A stretch of 64,000 bases of DNA from Fennellomyces sp. T-0311 (Eukaryota; Mucoromycota; Mucoromycetes; Mucorales; Lichtheimiaceae). The position numbers and the translations under genes were made by a program. The stretch covers positions 62,001 through 126,000 of the forward strand of contig JALLLT010000039.1 of assembly GCA_025266875.1 (NCBI GenBank). The letters run 5' to 3'. Below are positions 22,195-34,006 of this stretch, one piece after another (positions within the stretch are counted from its first letter, which is position 1; each line of letters opens with the position of its first letter). The notes under the pieces were generated by a model. It had not been told where the DNA came from and ran no database searches. It saw only the letters and a program-made list of their open reading frames with translations.

Positions 22195-24790
22195 GGCGGC
22201 AATTTGGGGAGATGAGAAAAAGAAAAAGAGAGGGAAAAAAGGGTGCCTTCTTCACATTTAAGGCGGTTGTACCAAGTCAATACAACTCGCAGAAAATGGC
22301 AGCGGAGCTCCACCCGAATTTCGAAAAAGGGCAACGGAGCATGTTTAAGCAAATTCCATGGCCAAAAAGATATAAAAAATCTCACTCTGGAGCATCCAAC
22401 ATCTCTTTTTTTCTCAGCAGCTGATAACTTGCTGCACGAGATCTCCGTTGCACCGTCTCATAGTCTTTCATCCTTCTTGCAAAAATAAAGAAGCGATTCC
22501 GAATGCCTGTCCCAGTCTGTATCACCATGATCTACTTCCACATGTCTCGTTTGCTCTTTTCACCATGGTTCGTTGTGTTACATCAAATGCTTATTCTTAA
22601 ATTTGGTTGCAGCATCCTACAGGTCCAGCATAAAAAAGTCTCCTTCTCCTTAGCATACTCCGGTAATAAGTTTCGTCATATAAATTCGTGCACGATGAAA
22701 ATAAAAGTGATCGTTATGGAAATAGTAACGCTTGGCAACGTGTTGCGTGGTTACTAAGCCTGGTTGCACAATCTGCGCCTAGAATGCAGCAGCGACATGG
22801 AGCATACTTTGGTCCAACGCGCCGAAGCCGTGGCTTTTTTACGTATTCAGGGAGGTTATTATTGCCTAATTTTACTAAAAAACCTTGCCCTCTGTTACTG
22901 CTGTTTGACAACGGTATTCACCAATGCAAATTCTCGTTTCACATTTACTTTGATCTACTGCATGCTTATGGCTATAGCATATACATACCGCATGTTAGGA
23001 GCATATGTGAGAAGATAATAAAGACTTGGTAAATTTTTCGTCCATCTTTATACGGATCTTCGGATATGCTTTATAATCCGAGAAATACTATGCAATATTA
23101 GTCCAGATGGCCAAACACCGGAAACATAACTTATGGTCTTGACTTGCGGACTGGTATTCATACTTTAGTGAAATATATCGTGGAGCCGATAAGACTAGTG
23201 GGATGGACTATGTATAGTGTACATATCGCGAAAGCCTTTATTTCTACATACTTATAACCGTACTTGAAAGGGTCAGAGCTGCATCAGGTAACTACTACTG
23301 GAGTTGAGATATTGCTGTCTAGTTTCTCATGGAAAATCGATGGTACTTATGACTTGGTGGTGCTATCCTATTGCTGTCGTATCAACCATTCGGAAGCACC
23401 GGTAATTCTGTATACGTATTTGGTCAAGTCATCCCGAGACAGGGGATATTGTGGGCCAGAAAATTGTGCAGACGGATCAGCAATATCAGCAGGGGGATCT
23501 GTACCTATATCATCTCCACTAATAGCGTGTACGTTATATGAGATGGATCGACTTGATTTTCACGATACTATATTTTTCCGCAATTGAGTAAAGAAGATAT
23601 ATCAGGACGTGGAGAAGGTCAAGCAACTGCAATCCCTTTGTTTGTATTACTTGCCAGGAAAGTATTCGTTGCGATACATCGTTATTGTTCAATCAATAAG
23701 TACTAATCAAGCGCGCATAACTAAATTATTTGCCATGATATTTCAAGCATACGTACACCGAAATCTCGGCGTTACCATGAATTCAGACTCATCCAGCTCT
23801 GTCGCCGATATACTACAATACATGGCACGCGTGTTTCATGTACTGACTTCAAATGGATCATATTTTAGTTATTAGCCTTAGGGGGTACTTACAATCCCGC
23901 TTCTTGGTAAGTCCAGATAATGTAGCTGTAGAGCTATGGCTCTAGAGCAACAAGGAATGACCATAGGAAGGCCCATTTTCACACAACATAGCGTCATCTT
24001 TGCACAACTTCATCTCTGGCCGTCATTGTTGATATGACCATGCCTTGTCATCATATGATTTAATATATCTGAAACATGCTACGCGATCCGATACAGAGAT
24101 GTGGTGAGTTTAACATAATTAATGCTTACCATGTCAATCACTGTATAGCTGTTGCGACAATAAAGAAGGCAGAATCGGTTTCTGTTACGGCTATCCACTG
24201 AATGGGACGTTGTCTATTTGTCGCACTGCGTATTTGTAAATGAAGATCATTATATTGAATCATTTTACGACGAGGCAAGGGTACATTAGGGACAGCAACC
24301 GATCGTCAACCCCTAACCCCGACCGTAGCACTTTTAGGGGCAACAATTTAGCAGGTTACATTGGATGCACGGTCCCAAGCCATGCTACGTGTTATTGAAA
24401 AGAAATATATACGTACGAGAAAAAAAGGTTTACAAAAGGATAATATACTACAACTTTTTTTTAAGCAAGTCAAAATAAAAATAGAGACTGCAAGAAAAAA
24501 ATAAGAAAAAAAAAGGTATCATATAATATATATAAAACCGTTTGGCGAGGGATGTGAATGGATGAGATTGTTGTTTTTGCGATCAGAGCGATTGGAGTAT
24601 GATGGTGGATAATGGTCGAGTTGAAAGGAAAGGATGGTATGTTGATTGTTAAGAGGATGATACACCTCTCCGCGGTGCTGCTGTACTATTACTATGACTA
24701 CTACTGCCGTTGGTACGTTGGATATGTGGCCGGTGTCCATTCGCTCGTATACTGGAAGTATTACTACTGCTCGACACAGTCGAATTTGTG
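22195..24790. other. 2.6-kb gene-poor spacer
   Basis: AT-rich, with scattered short open frames on both strands. Those at about 22760-23020 and 23260-23590 look slightly coding-like but have no start, splice signals or domain I can name. An A-rich stretch lies at about 24410-24530 near the 3' end of the cyclin gene. Confidence 0.5.
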
Positions 24791-26113
24791 TTATTGAGCT
24801 ACATCGAGGATTAAAGTGTTGGGAAAGACTTGTATAGTGGAAGGGGTGGTTCCTGTGCCAACCTGTCTCGAATTCCGGCGATTGGATCCTTCTATACTTG
24901 AGTATATCTGCATTATATTACGTACGATATCTATAGGTAAAGTGGTCAGCTTCTGGTTTACAGAAATAGGGCATCGCGCATACATTGTAATGCATCATAG
25001 CTATCCTCCACCGTTTTCGCGAGATCTCCGGATAACGGAATCTGCTCGCCATTCAGTCGATAAGCGAGCAAAAGACACCCAACTGCAATCAGATGGGGCT
25101 CGTAGAGTAAACATAGCGTTAGTCGTAAACTACACACGCCACATCGTTGAGTTAACCCGCAAACCATGACCCAATTGGTGTTAAATATACCTATCATTTG
25201 CAAATGCCCACGCTGCTTGTAAAATTTTCTCTGACGCTATGGAAGCGTAAGTTTCTCCATTATGCAACCGCTGAACGGACTTACTTTGTAGTTCACTTGC
25301 AAAATCGAGCAGCGGTTGATGTGGGTGTTGAACTGTGAAATCAAAACACAGCGTATCTAGTAATGTATGTTCACACTGAAGAATTGCAGCAAACAGTTGT
25401 TGCTAAATACTCAACGTCGTTTAGAAAAAGAAAAAAGAGAGAGAGACCACTTCCATCCGATCCAGCGCCTACCCTAGTTTTCTCGTCGTTGTGGTTTCCT
25501 CGACTCTTCCGACACATCATGCACACTTGTACGATGTCCATTGCCTTACGCGATGATTCCTCGACCTTGCACGCCAAATAAACACACGTTGCTGCAATCA
25601 CCTGAAAAGCGGGGAAGGATCAGCTTCGTTGTCCTATTTTTATAAACAGAAAACCAAACCTCATATCTATATTTATCGAAAGACTCTCGCGCGAAAAAGC
25701 GATGAAAGTAGACCATTGCCGTGCTAATGGTTAATTGCGGTCTGAATGGAAGCATCCGATCAGTTTCTTCGCTTCTTTTTCCTGAAAAAAAGCGACGCAG
25801 ATCAAGAACCTACATATCGAGTCGACCCCCGATGGCTTGAATATAATTGCAACCATACATTCGTAGCTGACGCTCTTCCGCAACGTTCTTGGAACCAGAA
25901 GCAATGGATGGAACTTGTTGTAACTCTTGAGGTGTAAAGATCCACTGCATTTAAAAAATGGGGTTAGTGTGAGTCATGTTCGTTTTACACCTTCTCAAAG
26001 TCAAAGGGATTCAAGACTGCAGCATAAAGGGGTAGGAGGCCATGCCCGCAATTGCATTTGTCCAATGGGATTCTGTTTCTTTTTTTTTATTCGCAAAGTA
26101 CCTGATCCTCCAT
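24791..26113 (-). CDS. Cyclin T/Pch1-like transcriptional cyclin (P-TEFb type)
   Basis: Eight exons (26102-26113, 25814-25944, 25660-25774, 25473-25601, 25285-25375, 25191-25236, 24984-25129, 24791-24930) encode 269 aa. MEDQWIFTPQELQQVPSI matches the start of Cdk9-type cyclins (QWxFT...PS). The first cyclin box holds RPQLTISTAMVYFHRFFARE and VIAATCVYLACKVEESSRK, with the conserved Lys and Glu that contact the kinase. LLDTLCFDFTVQHPHQPLL and the second box (SEKILQAAWAFAND, LLYEPHLIAVGCLLLAYRL) follow. Such cyclins partner Cdk9/Ctk1-like kinases to phosphorylate the RNA polymerase II tail. Cyclin K/Ctk2 is the main alternative. Exon 1 has only 12 nt. The exon 3 acceptor (AAAAAG) is weak, and the conserved site between boxes (25376-25472) was fixed by phase. 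Confidence 0.82.
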
Positions 26114-26608
26114 GAGTGAGCGAGCAAAGGTGTGCAGTTTTGTGCGGCCTTTCGAATCTCTATGGAAATTTAAGGCCGTGGCATCCGGTCATGTCAAAAT
26201 TGCAAACTGCACGTGCATTCTGCCATCCAATGACCATTACCTCCGTCCTTAGTGTTGCCACTTTTGCATGGCCCTGTATCGTCATCCCAACAAAAGAAAC
26301 TGATGAAATAACCAGGGGATTTCACCTATGCATCTGCACTCTCATGCGCTTTGTCGGACAAGGTTTTCCTCTTTTATTAATTCATATTTAGCGCTCTGAC
26401 AGCAATCAGTATTGCTATGGTCTTCAAATGCGCGCTATTACCATGACTACAACAAAGGGTGTCATAACCCTGGCAGCACAATCCATTGTTACCCCACATA
26501 TTGCCATGGGTTAAGCTCGTGGGCCCTGGAATTAAACAAAGCAAGGGATAACGTTGTTTGATTTCCCTGTCTTTTCTCTACTTTTTTTTAACTTCCCAAG
26601 CGTCAGCC
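26114..26608. other. Divergent intergenic promoter region
   Basis: About 500 bp lie between the start codons of the minus-strand cyclin gene and the plus-strand repeat protein gene. CT-rich sequence directly precedes the latter. No gene is seen. Confidence 0.5.
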
Positions 26609-27630
26609 ATGAAAGCATTCTTGTCAATCTGTGTGGTTGCCTCCATGGTAGCACAAGCCTATGGCGGGATTACATACAATGAAGACGGCAGCATCAACTT
26701 GCCAAACAAGATGGCAGCCGATAGTGGTATAACATACAACAGCGAAGGTGGCATTGAGATGCCTTACCACATGCGTACCGGAGACAGTGGTAGTGTTCCA
26801 ATGCCCTACCACATTCACCATGACGGTGATACCCGACAAGGCGCCGTTACCTATAACAGCGAGGGAGGCATTGTCCTGCCGAAAGGTATGGCCCAAGGGG
26901 GAGGCATTACCTACAATAGCGAAGGCGGCATTGTTCTTCCCAACAACATGGCTCAACAAGCGAATAATGGCGGCGGCGGCATTACTTACAACAGCGAAGG
27001 TGGCATTGTTTTACCCAACAGTATGGCTAAAGGAAGTGAAAGCAGCAGCAACAGCGGTAGTGACGATGGTTATGTCGATATGCCTTACCGCATGAACCCT
27101 GACAGTGATAACACTGTCCACCATGGACTGACCTATAATGAGGATGGCGGCATTGTGTTGCCCAACAGCATGGCCCAACAGGGCGGCGAGTACCATCAAG
27201 GCAAGGGCACATTTTATGATGCCGAAGCTCATGTTGCTGCGTGTGGCAAGACGCATGTTAATACGGAACGGGTGGTCGCCCTGAGTGCAAAACGCATGGG
27301 TGATGACAAGAGCAGCAACAATGAAAATTGCGGGAAGAGAGTATTGATCTCTGGTCCCTCGGGAGGAGAGCAAGTAGAAGCTGAGGTGGTCGACTTTTGC
27401 ATGACTTGCGATGACGGTAAGTCGTGGACAATATCGAGAAGATATTGATACTAAGTCGCTTCCTATTACTTTGTGTAGATGGTCTCGATATGACACCTGC
27501 AGGTAAATCTGAATTTTCAACGTGAGGTAACCCATGTAGTAATGCATAATGCCTTCGTTCTTTAGTATTTGAGAAGATCTCGGACTTTAGTAGTCAGGAT
27601 GTTCCTATCAAGTGGAAGTTTATCTCGTAA
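26609..27630 (+). CDS. Secreted tandem-repeat protein with C-terminal DPBB (RlpA/expansin-like) domain
   Basis: Exons 26609-27416, 27479-27502 and 27566-27630 encode 298 aa. Residues 1-18 are a signal peptide (ending AQAYG). Residues about 19-200 hold imperfect repeats of a GxITYNSEGGIVLPNxMAQ unit: six related copies plus degenerate MPYxM/H versions with Ser/Gly linkers. The C-terminal third is a double-psi beta-barrel. KGTFYDAEAHVAACGKTH has the YxA...CG start of the family, NCGKRVLISG and VEAEVVDFCMTCDDD supply the conserved Cys and Asp, and LDMTPAVFEKIS is the HxDLS-like motif. Small fungal DPBB proteins (expansin/cerato-platanin/RlpA-like) are secreted and bind wall polysaccharides. The repeat region may anchor or space the domain in the wall (inference). 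Exon 2 is only 24 nt. Confidence 0.85.
26653..27185 (+). repeat. Intragenic minisatellite-like repeats (ITYNxEGGIxLPNxMA unit)
   Basis: The coding sequence repeats a roughly 60-bp block (ATTAC-CTACAA-AGCGA-GG-GGCATT) with variable spacers. Six clear copies and two divergent ones are seen. The third- and sixth-position differences show the copies are not recent identical duplicates. Confidence 0.8.
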
Positions 27631-29605
27631 ACTACCTCCTAAACCTTATCGGTTTGCTAACAGTACCAAATTACGCTAATAAATATTTTCTACATGCACA
27701 CAGTGAGCACCTTTGCATTGTGCAGCGTGTGTCAAACGAAAAAAATGTGTGCTGCATGGTGTGCCAGTTCATGATCAGGGCACTTTTGATTGTGGTATAC
27801 AACAGATGGCGCATTGTTCGAGGTCTATCGAAGTGCAAAGCACAATGAAAAAGAGCATTTGGGGCTTGCATGACAGGTTATTTGTTTTGCATTTGCAAAA
27901 TTCAAAAACATTGGGCTTATACATATAAATCATCCGATCTTTGAAGTTTCCCGGAGATGCACCTTTTGTGGTAATGTGTTTACGATCGTCCTTGCATGAC
28001 AAGAGAGGCAGATGTGGGTAAAGTACCGTGCACCCTTGGGAAAAAAAGTAGCGACGTGGAGCCATTTGTTTTTCATTGGTCTCCTGTGCTGTAAAATGTA
28101 AACAATAAACAAAGGCGCTACAACTATTGAAAGGAAAACCTGTCGAGATACGGATGCCTGTCAAATCACGATAATCGAATCCGAAAATATGGTCTATTCA
28201 AATATAGTTTTCGTGTGTATACTCTGGACAGGTCTCCTGCCACCTGTGTCCGGATCGCACGGCACAATGTCACAATTAGCTCCATGGGACGAACATTATG
28301 GAACAAGAGTAGACTCTGTGCTAGTTCATTCGTAGCAGCGTAAGGCTAAATATCCAAGACACATTCTTCATGCACGCTGGTACGAGAAACCTGTTGTCTA
28401 CTATCTACTTTTTATCGAGTGATATATGAGGTTATGCGAGCTTCAAATGGTGGATTTCCAAATTAGGAGCAAAATCCGTATATTTATTGAACAGCTCGCA
28501 AAGCCGCCTAGTCATGTATACACATTGTTGTTGTTTAAAGTACCAGAATCAAAACAATATTTCACAGGGATCGGTCACAGCTACCATGGATGCCGTTCTT
28601 TTTGATAAATAAATGGCTGATCCTGCATAGCCTCATATGCGACAAGTTCCAATAATAGGGCAGGTAATTACCGGTGTTTCCTGGCTTCCGCTTTGATGAG
28701 GAGGATAATAAACATAAAGCCGAAGACATCATGATCAATAATAAAAGGAGGGAAGAACGTTTAGGCCACTCTACTGTTCATCCCCGGAATTACAGGTATG
28801 GTGAAAAAAACCCCATTATGGTCAATGCACTGTATCGTCATATGCTTTGACAGGTTGGTCTGGATTTTTCGTTTTGGGGGTGACAAAGTTGAAATGAACG
28901 GATCAACTCATGCGAAAAAGTTTCTACCTAATGGCCCACAACTATGGTCACGACGATCGAGAGTGTCAGTATACATCAAGGATGAAGTAGTCCTTTTTTT
29001 TGTAAAGGACCAAATTATTTTCACACACGATCACGCTAGTCTCTCCTGCAGCTATAAACCAGTATTTGCGTCCAACCATGATGCTTTGAACATCAAAAAT
29101 GATCGTATGTGATCAAAGTCGTCATAGCATACAAAGACGTTCTCCGCCTGAAAAAAACGGGACATCTCCTGTAGAAGCGGTATAGAATATGAGAAACTCA
29201 AGCAAAGTGGTTAAAAGCAGTGAACGGACCAAGCCGGAGTTTAGCATAAGGCTAAATGCACAGATCGGACGTAAAAAAAAAGAGAGAGCTGTGCGTGTTG
29301 ATGAAGTAATCGTCGGTCAACGTATGATGTTGGTGATGGTCCAGTGCCTGTCCAATAAAAGTAACTACCGATACATGCAGTGTTACAATATGGTAGAAAC
29401 AATTACGCAAGGTCCGATCTGCCTGCAAATGATGTGCAAACAGCACCTGTGCACAACATGCGTTTTCATCGGCCATCCCCCCCAAGTCTCTTTCTTGTTC
29501 TCCCAACATCACCCCTTCAGCCCCTGATAATGAAATGTCAATAACAATAAAAATACCATACCTTCAACCGCCCTTTCCCCTCTCTTTTTTATTTCTCTTT
29601 ACTAA
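27631..29605. other. 2.0-kb spacer, no gene supported
   Basis: AT-rich. Open frames of 100-130 codons at 27775-28164 (minus) and 28798-29112 (plus) lack domains and natural composition. The last 100 bases before 29606 are CT-rich leader sequence (CCCTTTCCCCTCTCTTTTTT). Confidence 0.5.
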
Positions 29606-31122
29606 ATGTTCTCCAATAACTATTCTGTCGTCGACTTACCTTCGCATCGTCCCATAATGCAAGAACCTATTATTATCCAAAAATCCGCGGAGCAACGTCT
29701 TCGTCCTTGTCGATCCACACACCGAATAGTTGCTAGGCAACAAGTTAAGCTATCGAAATCGGCTTCGTTGCCAGGGGCGAATCAAAGAGTTGTCAATAAC
29801 AACAGTCCCGGACTACCGCCACTGATGATGCGTTCTCGCTCGTCATCTGTCACATCCAGTGAAATTTCACCGTCATTATCAACGATCAGCAATAGCAGCA
29901 GTCTTCGACGGAACAATAGTGCCGAGAGTCGGACGATGACGCCCCCTCCCCGGGCACCATTACCACCACTTCCACCTTCAAGGCTTCCGGAGCAGCCACG
30001 ACCACCTTCCGTTGCCACTATCTTGGCAAACATTCCACCGCCTGTTTCACGTCCACCCACTGCGCTCAGCAACACCGATACAATCCAAAGCACATCTGCA
30101 AGTCTCAAAGTATCATGGCGATCGATGATGAGTAGCACAAGCTTAGCTATTTCACCCAAAAAGCGAAAGCAACAAATGCAAGACGAATGGGGCTACATAC
30201 TTTCCCAAGATCACGCCGAACAGGACCGCCTGGTGGCTCAGCACTACCTACTTCGCATCATTTTTGGTGGCGACACCTGTGCACCAGGGATCAGCAGCAT
30301 GTTGGAGAAACCTTCGGCAGTCGTGCTTGATGTTGGCTGCGGTCCCGGAGCCTGGACCATGGAAATGGCTTTTATGTATCCAAAAGCGACATTTATTGGC
30401 ATTGATCAAGACAAGTTTTACCCACAAGATATCAAGCCAAAGAACTGTCACTTTCGCCAGTATAATATTGAGGATGGCCTGCCGTTCCCAGACAACAGTA
30501 TTGATTATATCTATCAGCGCGACATGAACTGGGGTCTGTCGACTGACTTGTGGAAAGCGTCGATGCGCGAGTACATGCGTGTATTAAAACCAGGTGGTTG
30601 GATTGAACTTGTCGAGCCGGATCTCGAGACACAAAGTAGTCTACCCAATGAATGTAGCATGAATGATAAAAGTAAGTACTCATATTATCGATTTCAGCTG
30701 ATCAGCATAATTGATTTTCTCTTTTATTTCCCTTTATAGTCCTTGAGGGAATGATCCTCCGTCAACAAAATCCATATATGGCTCGACATCTGTCTACCCT
30801 GCTGGCAAGTAACGGTTTCCGTCGCATACAAAGCCAATTTCAGTCACTTCCGCTCGGCTGGGATCCAGTGGACGAGTCAGAGGAACAAACAAACGAAAAA
30901 GCGACCGAAAAGCCCAAAAAATGCTCCGAACTTGCCAGATTGGCTGCCAGTCAACACCTCTTTCTTCTTCAATCTCTGCGACCTTGGCTTTCGCTCGTTA
31001 TGAATCTAAGTACCGAAAAGTTCAACAGCCACATCATGGGCTTGCCCGAAAGCTGGCGTCTTGGACAAACGTATATTAATTGGCACTGTGCTACCGCACA
31101 AAAACCCTTTCAATCAGTGTAA
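29606..31122 (+). CDS. Class I SAM-dependent methyltransferase with long disordered N-terminus
   Basis: Exons 29606-30671 and 30740-31122 encode 482 aa. Residues 1-185 are low-complexity Ser/Pro/Arg, including a PPPRAPLPPLPPSRLPEQPR tract. The catalytic domain starts near residue 194 (DEWGYILSQDHAEQDRLVAQHYLLR), typical of the fungal UMTA/TAM family. Motif I is VVLDVGCGPGAWTMEMA (about 239-255), motif II ends TFIGIDQ, and the QYNIEDGLPFPDNSIDYIYQRD block is motif III-IV. MRVLKPGGWIELVE is the post-motif. The C-terminal part has SELARLAASQHL and WRLGQTYINWHCA. The substrate is unknown. Relatives include LaeA-like regulators and many orphan enzymes. It is the least intron-rich long gene of the window. 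Confidence 0.88.
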
Positions 31123-31193
31123 TTCCCTATATAGCTTATATTGTGTGTATAAAGAACAAAAAAATTGCAACCTCTCTTTCTTAATAGTTAATA

Positions 31194-33676
31194 CTATATG
31201 AAGACGAGTACTTGCATTGCCATATTGACAGGCCAGTAGGCCACACAAATGTATAAAAGTAACCAAGAGCCTACGACTTGATAGTCCTCAATAAGGGAAG
31301 ATAATATGTGTGAGAGCGGGAAGCCCCCTAGCGTCACGGCCAATGCAGCCAGTCCAGGAGGCGAAATGAGATTGAGTACCACCCATTGTAATATCCGGAT
31401 GATCCACGACGACGACGACGATCGTATGAAGCTATATGGAATCACAATCAGCGCAGCAGTTACGACGGCCAAACTGAAATTCAAGAGCGAGATCGTGGAA
31501 ATCACCAGACCACTGAATGCCAAACAGAATGATTTTAATGTGCGTCCATTAGGAGTAGTGGCATGGCGGCGGTGGCTGGAGATCGTGCATATCACCATGA
31601 TCAACGCGATACAGCATGACAGTGCAAATTGTACAACGAGAGTCTTTACAAGGGGAACGGAAATTAGCAAAGGGGTAGGTAGCACATCCTTATGCTGTCC
31701 TACCTCGCTGTCGTTTTCTGTATAACCCACCAGTGATCTTGTCTGCATTATGTAGAAAATGGCAAATCCGGTCAAATGGGTTATGATCATCACTGTGAGC
31801 GCAGATGCGACGTTCTTTGGGCTGGTCGCCGCATGGACCATCGTCTCCTTTTCAGTTTTGGCTGCACTAGGGTCGATATAATACAAAGCAAGCGAGTATA
31901 GTAAAAAGGTTAAGGAGTGATGCCCACGCGGTTGCAAAATCTTATGCACTCGAAAAAAAAGGATATTTGAAAAACCATGCTGCAGGCAAACAGAATGATC
32001 GGAGGCATGTAGTCGCCAATCGACACATAGCGGTTGGGTCTGAGCAGCAAATAAAAGAAGAACGACTGATGGAAGTGTTCCAGGAGGTTGTTCAGGCTTC
32101 GGAAGGTCGACTCTAATAAGCTAAATCACCGTGCGTACAGTTTTAGAGTTATGCGCCGTCTGAAAAGGTTAAACTTACACTCCAATTTTATGAAATCCAA
32201 ACAGCCCATGGAGGTTGTTACTGCTGCGAATGCCATGGATTGTCACCGCATCAATTTTGTATCTAATTAGATTATTAGGTCAGCAGGGCATTGCGCTCTG
32301 GAATTATTTCCTTTAAAGGCATTCACCTCAAATAGAGCCCTGCATCGCTGGATGGATGTCCCAGTGCTTGGTATTGCATTGTACGGCCCATATGAAGCAG
32401 TGACTGTACATACGGCCCCCACGACTTGCCATTGAATGACCGCGGAATATCGTCGTGCAGCGTCAACGGCACTCGCGCCGTCCGGGTGCATACGCTATTG
32501 ATCGTATTGATCAAGTCAAGGTTCGGCAGCTGCCCATTCACTCCCTCTATTGTTAAAGACAGAGGATAAGTCGTGCTTATCCAAATCAATACGCATCATG
32601 TTACCAAAAAAGATGCCCAGGCTTTCATAATCCTGGGTGCCTGGGAAATCAATGTTGACCACTCCTTGGATAACACCAGACCGCGGCATCACCATAGACG
32701 AGAAGCTTTCCTGGCCCGTTCCATGATATGCATCGACCCATGATTGCGTGCCTACCATTCCCTTATCTGTGACCAAAAGAATGATGTCCTTGGACCAGTA
32801 CACGTTTCCTGCAAGCATGACCTTTTTTTAGTAGTCCATTTAACGCACATATATATGCAATGCACGTGCTTACGCTTGAAGAGTTTGGATAACGACAGCA
32901 ACGCCGCAATGCCATTGTAGTTATCTAAAGACACACACACACATACACATTCGTTGGCTTCTTTCATCTGAGCGCAATACCCGCTGTTACCTACACTCGC
33001 CAGTACGTGATAGCCACGGCGCACTCAAAACCAATGCTTCCTTTCCATCGCTTCTGGGGGCATGGTACACGGCAAAGGCATTGACACCCGCACCATCCGA
33101 TGTGTTGAAGTGCTGCAAAGCTGCATCGAAGCCCATGCTTCGGAATTCGTCCAAGATATAGCGAGCTCGACTGATTGCATACATGTAAGCACCGATCCAT
33201 TTTGTTCTGTAGCGCTTTAATTTACCTCTCGCTGTCAACGTCGGCGCGTATGCGATTCGAAAGTTCATATCGATAATTTTCTGCCGTGAGGATATCGTTG
33301 TAGCCGTAGTAAACGTTCACCTATGAACAATATGCATAAGTCGGCACTTGCTGAACAGTCGACAGGGTAAAAGAAAAAGCCAAGCGTCGTACCTGGCCTG
33401 GTAACAGTGCATTCTCAGAGATGTACGTTTTCCGATTGAAACCTTCGTAAGGTAAAAGAAGAATCCACGCAATGCCCACAAAGAACAGCAAGATGCTGCA
33501 GTTCGTTATGAGTTATAACTGTCGTCGGTCCAACATGATCGAGACGAAAATAAAAAGTACCTTAGTAATACATTGTACTTTTGCACCCATCGAAAAATCT
33601 TTTCTTTTCGCTCTGCATCCAATTTGGAGGAAGCTCGTCTGGATGCCAGCTTGGCCCTAATCCACGTTCCGAGCAT
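31194..33676 (-). CDS. GAA1: GPI transamidase subunit GAA1 (GPAA1), with a predicted U12-type AT-AC intron
   Basis: Ten exons (33561-33676, 33393-33495, 33226-33320, 33007-33170, 32874-32924, 32605-32808, 32327-32546, 32179-32262, 31967-32120, 31194-31895) encode 630 aa; human GPAA1 has 621. An N-terminal membrane helix ([15 protein letters not shown]) leads to the luminal peptidase-like domain. Landmarks are [42 protein letters not shown] and [15 protein letters not shown]. Then [25 protein letters not shown] and [12 protein letters not shown] open the multi-pass C-terminal region. The protein presents the GPI lipid to the transamidase in the ER. Between exons 9 and 10 the frame fails with any GT-AG choice of normal size. 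An AT-AC intron at 31896-31966 restores it and completes a membrane helix. Confidence 0.9.
31896..31966 (-). other. Predicted U12-type AT-AC intron (71 nt) in GAA1
   Basis: Read on the minus strand, the donor is ATATCCTTTT, a perfect match to the U12 5' splice site. The branch site is CTCCTTAAC, one base off the UUCCUURAC consensus. About 13 nt later the intron ends TATAC. Exon 9 ends in phase 0 at GTT TTT CAA and exon 10 starts in phase 0 at TCG CTT GCT. The joined helix reads [24 protein letters not shown] alternatives need a 35-nt intron or delete part of the helix. Confidence 0.8.
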
Positions 33677-34006
33677 GATGGAGCGCGATCAAGACTGAAC
33701 AGGCTGCTTCACTCTCGCTTGTCAATCGACATTTAAAAAAACCAGAAACTCCGTTAATTCAACAGCGCGTTGGCATAATGTGATTGAAAGGCGGTTGAAA
33801 CATCCTGTGTACATTAAGGTTCCTTGGAAACACATGATTCTAGATATAGCAAAGTATACAACATATGTATCAAAGAAGAGCGAAAGGGAAAAGTGAGAGA
33901 AGGAAAGAGAAGCATATACAGTGTGATTAAGGCGGGTAGAGGAAAAGAAACGAATGAAAAGGAAACGCGTTACATTACAATAAAAAGTCGGGTAACGAAG
34001 TGTGCT
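33677..34006. other. Intergenic spacer between GAA1 and AreA genes
   Basis: About 330 bp of A-rich sequence contains the GAA1 promoter and the AreA 3' end. No gene is seen. Confidence 0.55.

Noticed and set aside
24310..24340. CCCCTAA...TTAGGGG inverted repeat as an interstitial telomere or terminator
   Set aside because: Only 7-bp arms with a 17-nt loop and no tandem array. A chance stem in spacer DNA is likely.
31953..31960. Frameshift or 1-nt assembly error in the A8 run as the explanation for the GAA1 frame change
   Set aside because: Adding one base would also join the frames, but it leaves a perfect U12 donor, branch site and AC acceptor unexplained. The AT-AC model needs no sequence change. 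Kept as the main alternative to test.
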